A stretch of DNA of 64,000 bases from Pseudomonas putida (GCF_028682175.1 NZ_JANHKS010000015.1:56091-120090); one strand, 5' to 3'; counted from the stretch's first letter, positions 31,493 through 40,897 are shown. Program-made: numbers and translations. Notes: generated by a model not told the origin, from the sequence alone.

Positions 31493-33421
31493 TCAGTCGG
31501 TGGAGGTGGCCTGCAACCCTGCCAGCAGCAGCCGCTGGTACAGGTCCTCGCGCAGGCCCTGCGGATCATCCAGCTCCATGCGCCGCAGATGCTCAGGAAA
31601 CGCCTCGGGCTCCGGCGCCTCTAGCGCCGCCTTGCCCAGATCGAGAATCTCGGTGAGCTTGAACTTGCTCTTGAGCCAGTTCAGCGCCCGCAATAGATCC
31701 CGCTCCACCGGGGTGAAGTCAGTGCCCAGCGGGTATTCCACGAACAACGGCGCAAACTGGTCGCGTATTTCCTTCAACCGCTGGGGCGTGTTGCGGGTGA
31801 ACAGCGGGTCGAGTCGGAACCCCTTGGGCAACTTGCCCGCCTTCTGCGCCTGGTCGATCAGCCCCTGCTGAAAACGTGAGTCGGTGACGTTGAGCAAGGC
31901 TTCGATCACTGCCGCATCGGTCTTGCCGCGAAGATCGGCGATGCCATATTCGGTAACGACGATGTCGCGCAAATGCCGGGGAATGGTCGTGTGCCCGTAC
32001 TCCCAGACGATATTGGAGCTGACCTCGCCGCCGGACTCACGCCAACTGCGCAGAATCAGGATCGAACGCGCGCCTTCCAGCGCATGGGCCTGGGCGACGA
32101 AGTTGTACTGCCCGCCCACGCCGCTGACCACCCGCCCATCCTCCAACTGGTCGGACACGGCCGCACCCAGCAGGGTGACGGTGAACGAGCTGTTGATGAA
32201 CCGGGCATCCTTGCGCTGTGCGCGCTTGAGCGCCTCGTTGCCGTACAGCTCATTGATGTAGCTGATGGCGGTCATGTCGATCTGCGCCAGTTGCTGTGGC
32301 GTGAACTCGCTCAGACGCTGATAGAAGCTGCGTGGTCCCAGGAAAAATCCGCCGTGGATCAGAACCCCGTTGTCATGGACCGACTCATCGAGCAGGCCCG
32401 CGTCCGCCTGCAGCTGCAAGCTCACGTCGGGATAGACCTTGCGCCGAATGATCCCGGCATCGAGCAACACCAGCAGGCCGTTGACCAGCATCTCGCTGCA
32501 GCCGTAAAGCCCCGCGCCAAAGGGCATGACCCCGCCTTCGGCCTCGATCAACGGTCGCCAGGTGGAAATCCCGTCCAGCTCGGCCAGGCAGGCGCGATAC
32601 ATGTCGTTGTTGGCCTGCCGCGCCAGCAAGGCGGCCGTCAACGCATCGCCCATCGAGCCGATGCCGATCTGCAAGGTGCCTCCGTCGCGCACCAGGGTGC
32701 TGGCATACAGGCCGATGAAATGATCCTGAAACCCCACCGGCATGTTGGGCGTGGAGAACAGCGTGCTGCGCTCCGGGTGTTCGATCAGCAGGTCGAACGT
32801 GTCGACGCCCACCTCGGCATCGCCGGGCATGTAGGGCAAGTCGGTGTGGACGTGGCCAAGCATGAGGATGTTTTCGCCAAGCGCACGACGTTTTTCCAGC
32901 ATGGGCAGCAGGTCGAGGGTGATGTCGGGGTTGCAGCTCAGGCTCAGGTGATCCGGGCGCTGGGGATCGTGGGCCACCAGTTGCGCCACCAGGTTCAGGC
33001 CATTGGCATTGATGTCCCGGGCGGCGTGGCTGTAGTTGCTGCTGACGTAGTCCTGCTGCGCCGCAGGGCTGCCCAGGAGGCTGCCGGGCTGCATGAAGAA
33101 CTGCTCGACGTGCACGTTCTCGGGCAGGCTGTTCTTGTGCAGGTCGGTGAGAAAGTCCAGCTCGGGGTAGTCGCCGAAGACCCGTTCGAGGAACGGCTCC
33201 AGAAACCGCCCCTGCAATCCGTCACCCGCCTTGGGACGCCCCAGGCACAACGCGGTGTAGATCGTCAGTTGCCGCTCGGGCAAGGTCTTGATGCGGGCAT
33301 AGAGCGCGTTGGCAAAGCGATTGGGCTTGCCCAGCCCCAACGGCATGCCCATGTGGATGTGCGGCGGCAGTTCGGCCAGTACATGGTCGACAGCTTGCTC
33401 GATCGAGCAGGAATGGGGCAT
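31493..33421 (-). CDS. Acetyl-CoA hydrolase/CoA-transferase family protein
   Basis: It has 642 residues, longer than the about 500 of classic Cat1-type enzymes. The N-terminal half has IHMGMPLGLGKPNRFANALY; the C-terminal AcetylCoA_hyd_C part has FVAQAHALEGARSILILRS and VVTEYGIADLRGKTD (about 488-502), where the family keeps the catalytic Glu region. Likely moves CoA between short-chain acids or hydrolyses acyl-CoA; the substrate is not clear. The ATG at 33421 gives MPHSCSIEQAVDHVL. Flanked on both sides by REP pairs, with no obvious operon partner. Confidence 0.88.
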   Translation of the reverse strand: MPHSCSIEQAVDHVLAELPPHIHMGMPLGLGKPNRFANALYARIKTLPERQLTIYTALCLGRPKAGDGLQGRFLEPFLERVFGDYPELDFLTDLHKNSLPENVHVEQFFMQPGSLLGSPAAQQDYVSSNYSHAARDINANGLNLVAQLVAHDPQRPDHLSLSCNPDITLDLLPMLEKRRALGENILMLGHVHTDLPYMPGDAEVGVDTFDLLIEHPERSTLFSTPNMPVGFQDHFIGLYASTLVRDGGTLQIGIGSMGDALTAALLARQANNDMYRACLAELDGISTWRPLIEAEGGVMPFGAGLYGCSEMLVNGLLVLLDAGIIRRKVYPDVSLQLQADAGLLDESVHDNGVLIHGGFFLGPRSFYQRLSEFTPQQLAQIDMTAISYINELYGNEALKRAQRKDARFINSSFTVTLLGAAVSDQLEDGRVVSGVGGQYNFVAQAHALEGARSILILRSWRESGGEVSSNIVWEYGHTTIPRHLRDIVVTEYGIADLRGKTDAAVIEALLNVTDSRFQQGLIDQAQKAGKLPKGFRLDPLFTRNTPQRLKEIRDQFAPLFVEYPLGTDFTPVERDLLRALNWLKSKFKLTEILDLGKAALEAPEPEAFPEHLRRMELDDPQGLREDLYQRLLLAGLQATSTD

Positions 33422-33504
33422 CCGGCCTCTCCTGAAGGGTCATTCGATGGAGCTTGGACCGGGCGGGGGAGGGTTTTGCTGCAAATCTTGCGGCATGGCA
33501 ACGT

Positions 33505-33599
33505 CCCGTAGCAGCACGGCTTGCCGGCGGGGGCGGCGTGTCAGACAACACATCCGTGGCAGGGACACCGCTCCCGCCGGCAAGCCGTGCTGCTACGGG
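33505..33599. repeat. REP pair, family C (copy 11)
   Basis: Arms CCCGTAGCAGCACGGCTTGC and complement, inner GGCGGCGTGTCAG / GGGACACCGCTC. Lies 12 bp beyond the cytochrome c5 stop, between it and the acetyl-CoA hydrolase start. Confidence 0.95.
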
Positions 33600-33611
33600 A
33601 CCGCGTGCATC

Positions 33612-34040
33612 TTATAGACCCGACATCTTCTTGATCGCGCCCTTGAGCTCTTCGTCCGAGCAATCGGCGCAGGTGCCCTTCGGTGGCATGGAATTGATGC
33701 CCGTGATCGCCTTGGCCAACAGACCGTCCAGGCCGCCCTGTTCCTTGGCGCGCTTGCCCCAGTCGGCGCTGTCGCCGATCTTCGGTGAGCCCAGCAGGCC
33801 CGAGCCGTGGCAGGCGTTGCAGTGTTTGCCGATCACATCGTCAGGCGACTTCGCGCCCCCGCCCCCGCCGCCGCCCGCAGTGGCCGCGACGTCCATGCCC
33901 GGGCATTCCTTGCCTTGCACGCAAACCTGCCCGACCGGTTCGAGTCGCTTGGCAAGATCGTCTTGAGTGGTGGCCTGGGCGGTCAGCACCCACATGGCCA
34001 GACCTGCAACTGCAGCGAGGATCTTATTGGTATGGTTCAC
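33612..34040 (-). CDS. cycB: Cytochrome c5 family protein
   Basis: It has 142 residues. Signal peptide MNHTNKILAAVAGLAMWVLT with cleavage near AQA. Haem motif CNACH (C74, C77, H78), the likely Met ligand in INSMPPKG, and the extra Cys pair of c5 (GTCADCSDEE). A glycine run (about 56-62) links an N-terminal part with two more Cys to the haem domain. A periplasmic electron carrier. Upstream of the REP pair; the pauR gene lies 172 bp away on the same strand, matching the known order of other pseudomonads. Confidence 0.92.
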   Translation of the reverse strand: MNHTNKILAAVAGLAMWVLTAQATTQDDLAKRLEPVGQVCVQGKECPGMDVAATAGGGGGGGAKSPDDVIGKHCNACHGSGLLGSPKIGDSADWGKRAKEQGGLDGLLAKAITGINSMPPKGTCADCSDEELKGAIKKMSGL

Positions 34041-34212
34041 GCTTTCACCCTCATGGTGGCTATAACGCTCCTGCGATCACGGTAAGTCGCAGGTGACGAG
34101 ATTATAGCGGGTCGCCCGTTGGTCGTAACATCCCTGAAGACAGCAGGGTTATTGACACATCGACCCGAGGGCTTCGCCCCCCACCGGCACAAGGATGGGG
34201 AGAACGCGTGAA

Positions 34213-34761
34213 TCAGAAGTTCGCCGGGGTGGCAGCGCTGATGAGCCGAGCCGGTGCGTCGAACGGATTGCGGAAGCGATGGGGTCGGGTGCTTTCGAAA
34301 TAGTAGCTGTCGCCAGCCTCGAGCACATAAGTATCGAGACCGACCACCAGCTCAAGGCGTCCTTCGACCAGAATGCCGGTCTCCTCGCCTTCGTGGACCA
34401 GCATCTCGTCGCCCGTGTCGGCGCCTGGCGGATACACCTCGGTGAGAAACGCTATCGCCCGGCCAGGATGGGATTTGCCCACCAGCTTCATGGTCACGGC
34501 GCCGTCCGAAATATCGATCAGCTCGCTGGCCTTGTACACCACCTGCGTGGGGTTCTGCGGCTCAAGCTCTTCGGAAAAGAACTCCACCATGGACATTGGA
34601 ATGCCGCCCAGCACTTTTCGCAGGGAGCTGATCGAGGGGCTGACGCTGTTCTTCTCGATCATGGAAATGGTGCTGTTGGTCACGCCCGCTCTTTTGGCGA
34701 GTTCACGTTGCGACAGACCTTTCAGTTTGCGAATGGATTGCAGTCGTTCGCCGACGTCCAA
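34213..34761 (-). CDS. pauR: Polyamine catabolism repressor PauR (PuuR-like)
   Basis: It has 182 residues: Cro/CI helix-turn-helix (about 1-60, LSQRELAKRAGVTNSTISMI) plus a C-terminal cupin sensor (about 105-182, HEGEETGILVEGRLELVVGL). P. aeruginosa PauR, in the same neighbourhood, represses polyamine-degradation genes. Start TTG 34761 gives MDVGERLQSIRKLKGLSQRE and has AAGGAGG 9 bases upstream. kauB, a typical target, is 9 kb away in this window. Confidence 0.9.
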   Translation of the reverse strand: MDVGERLQSIRKLKGLSQRELAKRAGVTNSTISMIEKNSVSPSISSLRKVLGGIPMSMVEFFSEELEPQNPTQVVYKASELIDISDGAVTMKLVGKSHPGRAIAFLTEVYPPGADTGDEMLVHEGEETGILVEGRLELVVGLDTYVLEAGDSYYFESTRPHRFRNPFDAPARLISAATPANF

Positions 34762-34861
34762 TGCGGGGGTCCTCCTTATAGTCAATCACGGTCTACGGGT
34801 CGCAATGATCGCAACCGCGTTCAGTATTTACAACACTTGACCAGATTAGCAAAGGGACCCG

Positions 34862-34883
34862 CACCCGCCAGCGTCGGCGGGTG
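34862..34883. terminator. GC-rich hairpin after dadX (weak terminator)
   Basis: CACCCGCC-6 nt-GGCGGGTG, a perfect 8-bp stem 29 bp past the dadX stop. There is no T-run on the minus strand, so termination is uncertain. Confidence 0.4.
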
Positions 34884-34911
34884 TTTGTCTGAGGTGGGCG
34901 CGCCTAAGGCC

Positions 34912-35985
34912 TCAAGCCTCGGAATAGAGCCGTGGCACGCGCTTGAGGTTGCAGAAGATCTGATAGGGAATGGTGCCGGCACTGGAAGCGACGTCGCTGG
35001 CCAACACGTTCTTGCCCCACAATTCAACGCGGCTGCCCAGGCCTGCGCCTGGAACGTTGGTCAGGTCGACGCAGAGCATGTCCATGGACACGCGCCCCAG
35101 CAGCTGGCTGCGATGGCCGTCAATCATCACCGGCGTGCCAGTGGGTGCCTGGCGTGGATAGCCGTCGGCATAACCCATGGCCACCACGCCGATGCGCATG
35201 GGGCGGTCGGTGACGAAGGCGCCGCCGTAGCCAACGGGCTCGCCAGCGGGCAGTTCACGGACGCAAATGACTTTGGATTCGAGGGTCATGACCGGTTGCA
35301 AGCGGTCAGCTACCGGTTGCGACTGATCGAAAGGTGTCGCGCCGTACAGCATGATCCCGGGGCGGACCCAGTCGCTCGGCACCTTGGGCCAGCCCATGAC
35401 GCCTGGGGAATTGCGCAGGCTGATCTCAGCCGACACCCCTTCGCGCGCCGCCTGGAAGATCGCCACTTGTTCGTCGGTGCGGGTGCTGTCGAGTTCGTCG
35501 GCGCGGGCGAAGTGGCTCATCAACACCACTTTAGCGACCTTGCCGCTGGCCTGCAGGCGCTGACAAGCCGCCTGATATTCGGCGGGGTGGATACCGACGC
35601 GATGCATGCCCGAATCCATCTTCAACCAGACCGTCAGCGGCTTGCCAACCGCCGTGCGCTCAATGGCCTCGAGCTGCCAGGTGGAGTGCACCACGCACCA
35701 GAAATCGTGCTCGACAATCAGCGAAAGCTCGTCAGCCTCGAAAAAGCCTTCCAGCAGCAGAACCGGCGCACGAATCCCCGCTTGGCGCAGTTCCAGGGCT
35801 TCCTCGATGCAGGCCACGGCAAAACCGTCGGCCTGGGATTCCAGCGCCTGGGCCACCCGTACCGCGCCGTGCCCATAGGCATCGGCCTTGATGACCGCGA
35901 GCGCTTTGGCACCCGTGGTTTCGCGGGCCAGTTGGTAGTTGTGGCGCAGGGCTTGAAGATCGATGAGGGCGCGGGCTGGACGCAT
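34912..35985 (-). CDS. dadX: Catabolic alanine racemase
   Basis: Converts L- to D-alanine so DadA can oxidise it. It has 357 residues. PLP Lys33 sits in [13 protein letters not shown]; the second catalytic Tyr lies in [10 protein letters not shown] (about 255). The ATG at 35985 gives [17 protein letters not shown]. Last gene of the dadA-ridA-dadX run; a family A REP pair with very long arms lies between ridA and this start. Confidence 0.96.
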   Translation of the reverse strand: MRPARALIDLQALRHNYQLARETTGAKALAVIKADAYGHGAVRVAQALESQADGFAVACIEEALELRQAGIRAPVLLLEGFFEADELSLIVEHDFWCVVHSTWQLEAIERTAVGKPLTVWLKMDSGMHRVGIHPAEYQAACQRLQASGKVAKVVLMSHFARADELDSTRTDEQVAIFQAAREGVSAEISLRNSPGVMGWPKVPSDWVRPGIMLYGATPFDQSQPVADRLQPVMTLESKVICVRELPAGEPVGYGGAFVTDRPMRIGVVAMGYADGYPRQAPTGTPVMIDGHRSQLLGRVSMDMLCVDLTNVPGAGLGSRVELWGKNVLASDVASSAGTIPYQIFCNLKRVPRLYSEA

Positions 35986-36017
35986 GGTGTGGCTTCTTGT
36001 TCAAAGAATTCAGATGA

Positions 36018-36137
36018 CCTGTAGGAGTGAGCTTGCTCTGGGCCGCATTCGGACGATTGCGGTGGATCAGAACCATTGATGAATCTGACAAACCGCAATC
36101 GTCCGAATGCGGCCCAGAGCAAGCTCACTCCTACAGG
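36018..36137. repeat. REP pair with 46-bp perfect arms and a replaced core (copy 12)
   Basis: Arms 36018-36063 and 36092-36137 pair over 46 bases without mismatch. They begin like family A (CCTGTAGGAGTGAGCTTGCT) but continue CTGGGCCGCATTCGGACGAT in place of the CGCGA core, and then TGCGGT. The loop keeps GGATCAG / CTGACA. It lies between ridA and dadX, inside the dad operon. Confidence 0.95.
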
Positions 36138-36145
36138 TACGGGGG

Positions 36146-36499
36146 TTACGGCAGAGCCGCGACTACGGACATCTCGATCAGCACATCCGGCGCGGCCATC
36201 TTCGCTTCGACGGTGGCACGGGCTGGGGCGAAGCCTTTGGCCAGCCAGGTGTCCCAGATGCCGTTCATGGTGGCGAAGTGGGAGCCGATGTCATTCAGGT
36301 AGATCGTCACCGACAACAGACGGCTCTTGTCGGTGCCAGCCAGATCCAGCAGGCGCTCGATGTTGCCGAGCACCTCGCGGGTCTGTTGCTCGATGTTCCC
36401 GGTCATGTCGTTGGCCACTTGGCCGGCAAGGTAAACGGTGCCGTTATGGATGACGACCTGACTCATGCGCTCATTGGTGAGCTGGCGCTGTACTGACAT
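36146..36499 (-). CDS. RidA-family enamine/imine deaminase (dad operon copy)
   Basis: It has 117 residues, the RidA length. Core motifs are [20 protein letters not shown], the family helix [20 protein letters not shown] and [20 protein letters not shown] with the substrate-binding Arg. It should hydrolyse 2-iminopropionate released by DadA to pyruvate. The start is ATG 36499; its first 29 bases overlap the end of dadA, so it is translationally coupled. A second, canonical RidA lies after spoT. Confidence 0.94.
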   Translation of the reverse strand: MSVQRQLTNERMSQVVIHNGTVYLAGQVANDMTGNIEQQTREVLGNIERLLDLAGTDKSRLLSVTIYLNDIGSHFATMNGIWDTWLAKGFAPARATVEAKMAAPDVLIEMSVVAALP

Positions 36500-37772
36500 G
36501 TTTTGCGATCTCCTTGGAACTGCCATAGCGGGAAATATCGAGGCCTTCGGCGCTGATCTGAGGCTTTTTGCGGGCGATCAGGTCGGCCAGCAAACGACCG
36601 GAGCCGCAGGCCATGGTCCAGCCCAGTGTTCCGTGGCCGGTATTGAGGAACAGGTTGCGATACGGTGTGGCACCCACGATAGGCGTGCCGTCCGGCGTGG
36701 TCGGGCGCAGGCCGGTCCAGAAACTGGCCTGGGCCAGATCGCCGCCCTGAGGATAGAGATCGTTGACGATCATCTCCAGCGTTTCACGCCGACGGGGATT
36801 CAGCGAGAGGTCAAAACCGGCAATCTCGGCCATGCCGCCGACGCGGATGCGGTTGTCGAAACGGGTGATCGCCACCTTGTAGGTTTCGTCCAGGATGGTC
36901 GAGGTCGGGGCCATGGCGGAATTGGTAATCGGCACAGTCAGCGAGTAACCCTTGAGCGGATAGACCGGCGCCTTGATGCCCAGCGGCTTGAGCAACTGCG
37001 GAGAGTAGCTGCCCAGCGCCAGCACGTAGCGGTCAGCGGTTTCCAGCTTGCCGTTCACACGTACGCCGTTGATCCGGTCGCCCGCGAAATCGATCGACTC
37101 GATCGACTGGCCGAAACGGAATTCAACGCCTAACTTCACACACATCTCGGCCAGGCGCGTGGTGAACATCTGGCAGTCGCCGGTCTGATCGTTCGGCAGA
37201 CGCAGGGCGCCGCTCAGAATGTTGCTGACGCTGGCCAGCGCCGGTTCGACCCGGGCAATGCCTTCGCGATCCAGCACTTCGTAAGGCACACCGGCCTGTT
37301 CCAGCACGGCGATGTCCTTGGCGGCGTTGTCCACCTGCTCCTGGGTGCGGAACAGCTGGGTAGTGCCCAGGCTGCGGCCTTCGTAGGCAATACCGGTTTC
37401 GGCGCGCAGTTCGTCCAGGCAATCGCGGCTGTACTCGGACAGGCGCACCATGCGCTCCTTGTTCACGGCATAGCGGTTTTGCGTGCAGTTGCGCAGCATT
37501 TGCGCCATCCACAGATACTGATCGATGTCGGCTGTGGCCTTGATCGCCAGCGGAGCATGACGCTGCAACAGCCATTTGATGGCCTTGAGCGGCACGCCCG
37601 GCGCGGCCCACGGCGAGGCATAGCCAGGCGAAACCTGACCTGCGTTGGCGAAACTGGTTTCCATGGCAGCGGCAGGCTGACGGTCGACGACAGTCACCTC
37701 GAAGCCAGCACGGGCCAGGTAATAAGCACTGGTGACACCGATTACGCCACTTCCAAGGACCAGAACGCGCAT
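36471..37772 (-). CDS. dadA: D-amino-acid (D-alanine) dehydrogenase small subunit
   Basis: FAD enzyme at the inner face of the membrane that oxidises D-alanine to pyruvate and ammonia, passing electrons to the respiratory chain. It has 433 residues. The FAD-binding start [20 protein letters not shown] has GxGxxG; the [20 protein letters not shown]-terminus is typical. The start is ATG 37772. Divergent from lrp/dadR across a 157-bp AT-rich gap, where Lrp should bind to activate it. Confidence 0.97.
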   Translation of the reverse strand: MRVLVLGSGVIGVTSAYYLARAGFEVTVVDRQPAAAMETSFANAGQVSPGYASPWAAPGVPLKAIKWLLQRHAPLAIKATADIDQYLWMAQMLRNCTQNRYAVNKERMVRLSEYSRDCLDELRAETGIAYEGRSLGTTQLFRTQEQVDNAAKDIAVLEQAGVPYEVLDREGIARVEPALASVSNILSGALRLPNDQTGDCQMFTTRLAEMCVKLGVEFRFGQSIESIDFAGDRINGVRVNGKLETADRYVLALGSYSPQLLKPLGIKAPVYPLKGYSLTVPITNSAMAPTSTILDETYKVAITRFDNRIRVGGMAEIAGFDLSLNPRRRETLEMIVNDLYPQGGDLAQASFWTGLRPTTPDGTPIVGATPYRNLFLNTGHGTLGWTMACGSGRLLADLIARKKPQISAEGLDISRYGSSKEIAKHVSTAPAHQ

Positions 37773-37929
37773 GTTGATTTCCTCATCGCGGATATCCGCT
37801 GACGTTTTCAAGTTTTAAACAAGGATGTGCGCAGTATATGCAGCGATGAGCAGTGCATTTAACTGTATAAAATCCTATATTCAGCTTTAATTCTCGACAA
37901 CGAAGGCTTTGACCAGAGGGGGTTGTTCG
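37773..37929. promoter_or_regulatory. AT-rich divergent dadA/dadR control region
   Basis: 157 bp, clearly richer in A/T than its surroundings (for example AACTGTATAAAATCCTATAT). On the minus strand TATACT near 37838 is a -10 candidate for dadA. Lrp-family sites are expected here by analogy with P. aeruginosa; none can be placed exactly by eye. Confidence 0.5.
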
Positions 37930-38418
37930 ATGCGCACCCAACACCAGTCCAAACGTGAGCTGGACAAGATCGATCGCAACATCCTGCGCATCCTGCAGGG
38001 CGACGGCAGAATCTCCTTCACGGAGCTGGGCGAGCGCGTGGGGCTGTCTACCACGCCCTGTACGGAGCGGGTCAGAAGGCTTGAGCGCGAAGGAATCATC
38101 ATGGGCTACAGCGCCCGCCTCAACCCGCAGAATCTCAAGGCCAGCCTGCTGGTTTTCGTCGAGATCAGCCTGGATTACAAGTCCGGCGACACCTTCGAGG
38201 AATTCCGCCGCGCCGTGCTCAAACTGCCCCATGTACTGGAGTGCCACCTTGTGTCAGGGGACTTCGACTACCTGGTCAAGGCGCGCATTTCGGAGATGGC
38301 GTCCTATCGCAAGCTGCTGGGGGACATCCTGCTCAAACTGCCCCATGTGCGGGAGTCCAAGAGCTATATCGTGATGGAAGAGGTGAAAGAGAGCCTGAAC
38401 CTGCCGATTCCGGAGTGA
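37930..38418 (+). CDS. dadR: Lrp/AsnC-family activator of the dad operon
   Basis: It has 162 residues. Winged helix-turn-helix (LDKIDRNILRILQGDGRISF, GLSTTPCTERVRRLE) and RAM effector domain (VLECHLVSGDFDYLVKARIS). The start is ATG 37930, with AGGGGG about 9 bases upstream, giving MRTQHQSKRELDKIDRN. In P. aeruginosa the protein encoded here (Lrp/DadR) activates dadA-dadX in response to L-alanine. Divergent from dadA. Confidence 0.94.
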   Translation: MRTQHQSKRELDKIDRNILRILQGDGRISFTELGERVGLSTTPCTERVRRLEREGIIMGYSARLNPQNLKASLLVFVEISLDYKSGDTFEEFRRAVLKLPHVLECHLVSGDFDYLVKARISEMASYRKLLGDILLKLPHVRESKSYIVMEEVKESLNLPIPE

Positions 38419-38437
38419 CCCGCAGGCTAAAACTTCA

Positions 38438-38532
38438 CCCGTAGCAGCACGGCTTGCCGGCGGGAGCGGTGTGTCAGTCGATGCATTCGTTACAGAAACA
38501 CCGCTCCCGCCGGCAAGCCGTGCTGCTACGGG
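38438..38532. repeat. REP pair, family C (copy 13)
   Basis: Arms CCCGTAGCAGCACGGCTTGC and complement, inner GAGCGGTGTGTCAG / GAAACACCGCTC. In the convergent gap of dadR and the YkgJ gene; it ends 7 bp from the latter's stop. Confidence 0.95.
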
Positions 38533-38539
38533 TTCGGCG

Positions 38540-38893
38540 TCAGACCAACACCTGCCGCGTCGAGGCGATGAATTCGTGGACCTGCTTCTCGACTTTGGGG
38601 TGGATCAGGACTTCTGGGCGGCGGCCATTGGGGCATGGCAGAGACGCTGTGGTGCCGAACAGCCGACAGATCATCGGGCGTTCGTCGTAGACCGTGCAGC
38701 CGTCGGGCCCGAGATGCACGCAGTTCAATTCGTTGAGCGCCGCTTCCTGCTCCGCGGCTGTCTTGCGCGGCAGGCGGGCCATTTCTTCGGAAGAGGTGGT
38801 GACGGGGCCGCAGCAGTCATGGCAGCCGGGCACGCATTCGAAAGACGGGATCTGCCGCCGCAAATCGCGGATTTTCTGGCTGTTGCAGCTCAT
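38540..38893 (-). CDS. YkgJ-family cysteine cluster protein
   Basis: It has 117 residues. Eight-odd cysteines in the UPF0153/CxxCxxCC pattern: CVPGCHDCCGP near 19-29, then NCVHL, GCTVYDERPMICRLFG and LPCPNG. Probably binds zinc or an Fe-S cluster; function unknown. The ATG at 38893 is the only sensible start. Downstream of the DUF1127 gene on the same strand but 115 bp away. Confidence 0.9.
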   Translation of the reverse strand: MSCNSQKIRDLRRQIPSFECVPGCHDCCGPVTTSSEEMARLPRKTAAEQEAALNELNCVHLGPDGCTVYDERPMICRLFGTTASLPCPNGRRPEVLIHPKVEKQVHEFIASTRQVLV

Positions 38894-39008
38894 CGCGTCA
38901 GATTTCCCTGTGAAAGGCCCTATTGTGCCTCACACCTGGCGCGGGCAAAACCTGCGGGCGATCCCTGCCCTCCCTGCGCCATCCCAGGCTTCGCGGGTAA
39001 CGGCCAGC

Positions 39009-39242
39009 TCAGTCCTTCCAAAATGGTTTGATCCCCTCGTTACGCGCCTGCTCATAGCTCAAGCCGATATCGCGCAGCTGGTCAGCTGTCAGCCGAAGCA
39101 GCGCACGGCGGGTCGCCCGACGATGCTGAAACAGCCCCCACAGGCTCAAACCTTCGGGCGCGTTCACGCGGACCGATACGCCCTGCTCTTCGACCAGCTC
39201 CTGTGCATACAGCGTCAACCTGACATCGCTCATCCCGCTCAT
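39009..39242 (-). CDS. DUF1127 (YjiS-like) small protein
   Basis: It has 77 residues. The C-terminal signature RATRRALLRLTADQLRDIGL followed by SYEQARNEGIKPFW is the DUF1127 domain, an Arg-rich helix implicated in RNA binding and phosphate/carbon metabolism in other bacteria. The start is ATG 39242 with GAGG 9 bases upstream; ATGs at 39233, 39257 and 39260 are possible. Divergent from a MocR regulator with shared operator-like repeats, a pairing seen in many pseudomonads. Confidence 0.88.
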   Translation of the reverse strand: MSGMSDVRLTLYAQELVEEQGVSVRVNAPEGLSLWGLFQHRRATRRALLRLTADQLRDIGLSYEQARNEGIKPFWKD

Positions 39243-39286
39243 TTCCAGACACCTCATCATGGGTTTGCAGTGAATCCATGATGCGT

Positions 39287-39384
39287 CTGTATGAAAAACC
39301 GTTACAGATCCAAAGAATTCCAATTTTTTGCATACAGATTCAGCACAGCCCTGGCTGAATGCTGTATTTTTGCCCTATCTGTAT
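39287..39384. promoter_or_regulatory. CTGTAT/ATACAG repeat cluster, candidate MocR operator
   Basis: CTGTAT at 39287, ATACAG at 39332, CTGTAT at 39362 and 39379. The middle two are arms of a longer imperfect inverted repeat, GCATACAGATTCAG...CTGAATGCTGTATT (39330-39368). All lie between the DUF1127 and MocR starts. Confidence 0.65.
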
Positions 39385-39419
39385 CGGTCGAATATCGGAA
39401 CATCCTGCGGGAGTACGCC

Positions 39420-40847
39420 ATGACCCTCTACGTCAATCTTGCCGAACTGCTCGGCACGCGCATCGAAAACGGCTTCTATCGCCCCGGCGACCGGCTGCCG
39501 TCGGTCCGTGCCTTGAGCCTGGAACATGGCGTGAGCCTGAGCACCGTGCAGCAGGCCTATCGATTGCTGGAAGACAACGGACTGGCGTCCCCCCGGCCCA
39601 AGTCAGGGTATTTCGTCCCAGTAGGACGCAAGACACCCGCCTTGCCCGCCGTAGGACGCCCCGCACAGAGGCCTGTGGATATTTCGCAATGGGACCAGGT
39701 GCTGGAACTGGCCCGCGCCACGCCCAGCCCGGATATCGTGCAACTGGCCCGTGGCATGCCGGACATCACCAGCCCCACGTTGCGACCCTTGATTCAGGCG
39801 CTGGGCAAGATCAATCGCCGCCTGGACATGCCCGGCCTGTATTACGACAACGTCCACGGCACCCAGGTGTTGCGCGATCAGGTCGCGCGGTTGCTGCTGG
39901 ACTCGGGCACCAGCATCGCGCCGGATGACCTGGTGATCACCACCGGGGCGCAAGAGGCACTGGCCGTCAGCATTCGCTCGATCTGTGAGCCCGGCGATAT
40001 CGTCGCCGTGGACTCGCCCAGCTTCCACGGCGCCATGCAGGCCCTCAAAGGCCTGGGCATGAAGGCGCTGGAAATCCCCACGGACCCCATCACCGGTATC
40101 AGCCTGGATGCGCTGGAGCTGGCGCTTGAACAATGGCCGATCAAGGCCATACAGCTGACGCCCAACTGCAACAACCCGCTGGGCTACATCATGCCCGAGG
40201 ACCGCAAGCGCGCCCTGCTGACCCTGGCGCAACGCTTTGACGTGGCGATCATCGAGGATGATGTCTACGGCGACCTCGCCTACAACTACCCTCGCCCGCG
40301 CACCATCAAATCCTTCGACGAAGATGGCCGCGTGCTGCTCTGCAGCTCGTTTTCCAAGACCTTGGCGCCGGGCCTGCGGGTGGGCTGGGTAGCGCCGGGG
40401 CGCTATCTGGACCGCGTGCTGCACATGAAGTACATCAGCACCGGCTCCACCGCGACCCAGCCGCAACTGGCGATTGCCGAATTCCTTCAGGCCGGCTTCT
40501 ACGAGCCGCACATGCGCCGGATGCGCGGCCAGTACCAGCGCAGCCGGGACCTGATGACCGACTGGGTGACCCGCTATTTTCCGGAGGGCACGCGGGTCAG
40601 CCGCCCGCAGGGTGGCTTCATGCTCTGGATCGAGCTGCCGGAGGATTTCGACTCCCTGCGTCTGAATCGCGCACTGGAAGGCCAGGGCGTACAGATTGCA
40701 GTCGGAAACATCTTTTCGGCGTCGGGCAAATACAGAAACTGCCTGCGCATGAACTTCGCCGCCAAACCCACACCCCAGATCGAAGAGGCCGTGCGCAGGG
40801 TAGGCGTCACGGCCGCACGGCTGATGGCGCAAACTGAGCCGGCATGA
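39420..40847 (+). CDS. MocR-family regulator (GntR domain fused to aminotransferase fold)
   Basis: It has 475 residues. Winged helix (about 1-70: ENGFYRPGDRLPSVRALSLE, SLSTVQQAYRLLEDNGL), a linker, then a fold-type I aminotransferase domain with PLP Lys at about 313 (SSFSKTLAPGLRVGW). Binds DNA and senses PLP or an amino compound; the target is unknown. The start is ATG 39420 after GCGGGAG; the frame also runs upstream, without conservation. Four CTGTAT-type sites precede it. Confidence 0.92.
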   Translation: MTLYVNLAELLGTRIENGFYRPGDRLPSVRALSLEHGVSLSTVQQAYRLLEDNGLASPRPKSGYFVPVGRKTPALPAVGRPAQRPVDISQWDQVLELARATPSPDIVQLARGMPDITSPTLRPLIQALGKINRRLDMPGLYYDNVHGTQVLRDQVARLLLDSGTSIAPDDLVITTGAQEALAVSIRSICEPGDIVAVDSPSFHGAMQALKGLGMKALEIPTDPITGISLDALELALEQWPIKAIQLTPNCNNPLGYIMPEDRKRALLTLAQRFDVAIIEDDVYGDLAYNYPRPRTIKSFDEDGRVLLCSSFSKTLAPGLRVGWVAPGRYLDRVLHMKYISTGSTATQPQLAIAEFLQAGFYEPHMRRMRGQYQRSRDLMTDWVTRYFPEGTRVSRPQGGFMLWIELPEDFDSLRLNRALEGQGVQIAVGNIFSASGKYRNCLRMNFAAKPTPQIEEAVRRVGVTAARLMAQTEPA

Positions 40848-40897
40848 CTTAACCTTTTGCCGAAAATGCGGTCATATCGCCATGGTGGACCATTCGG

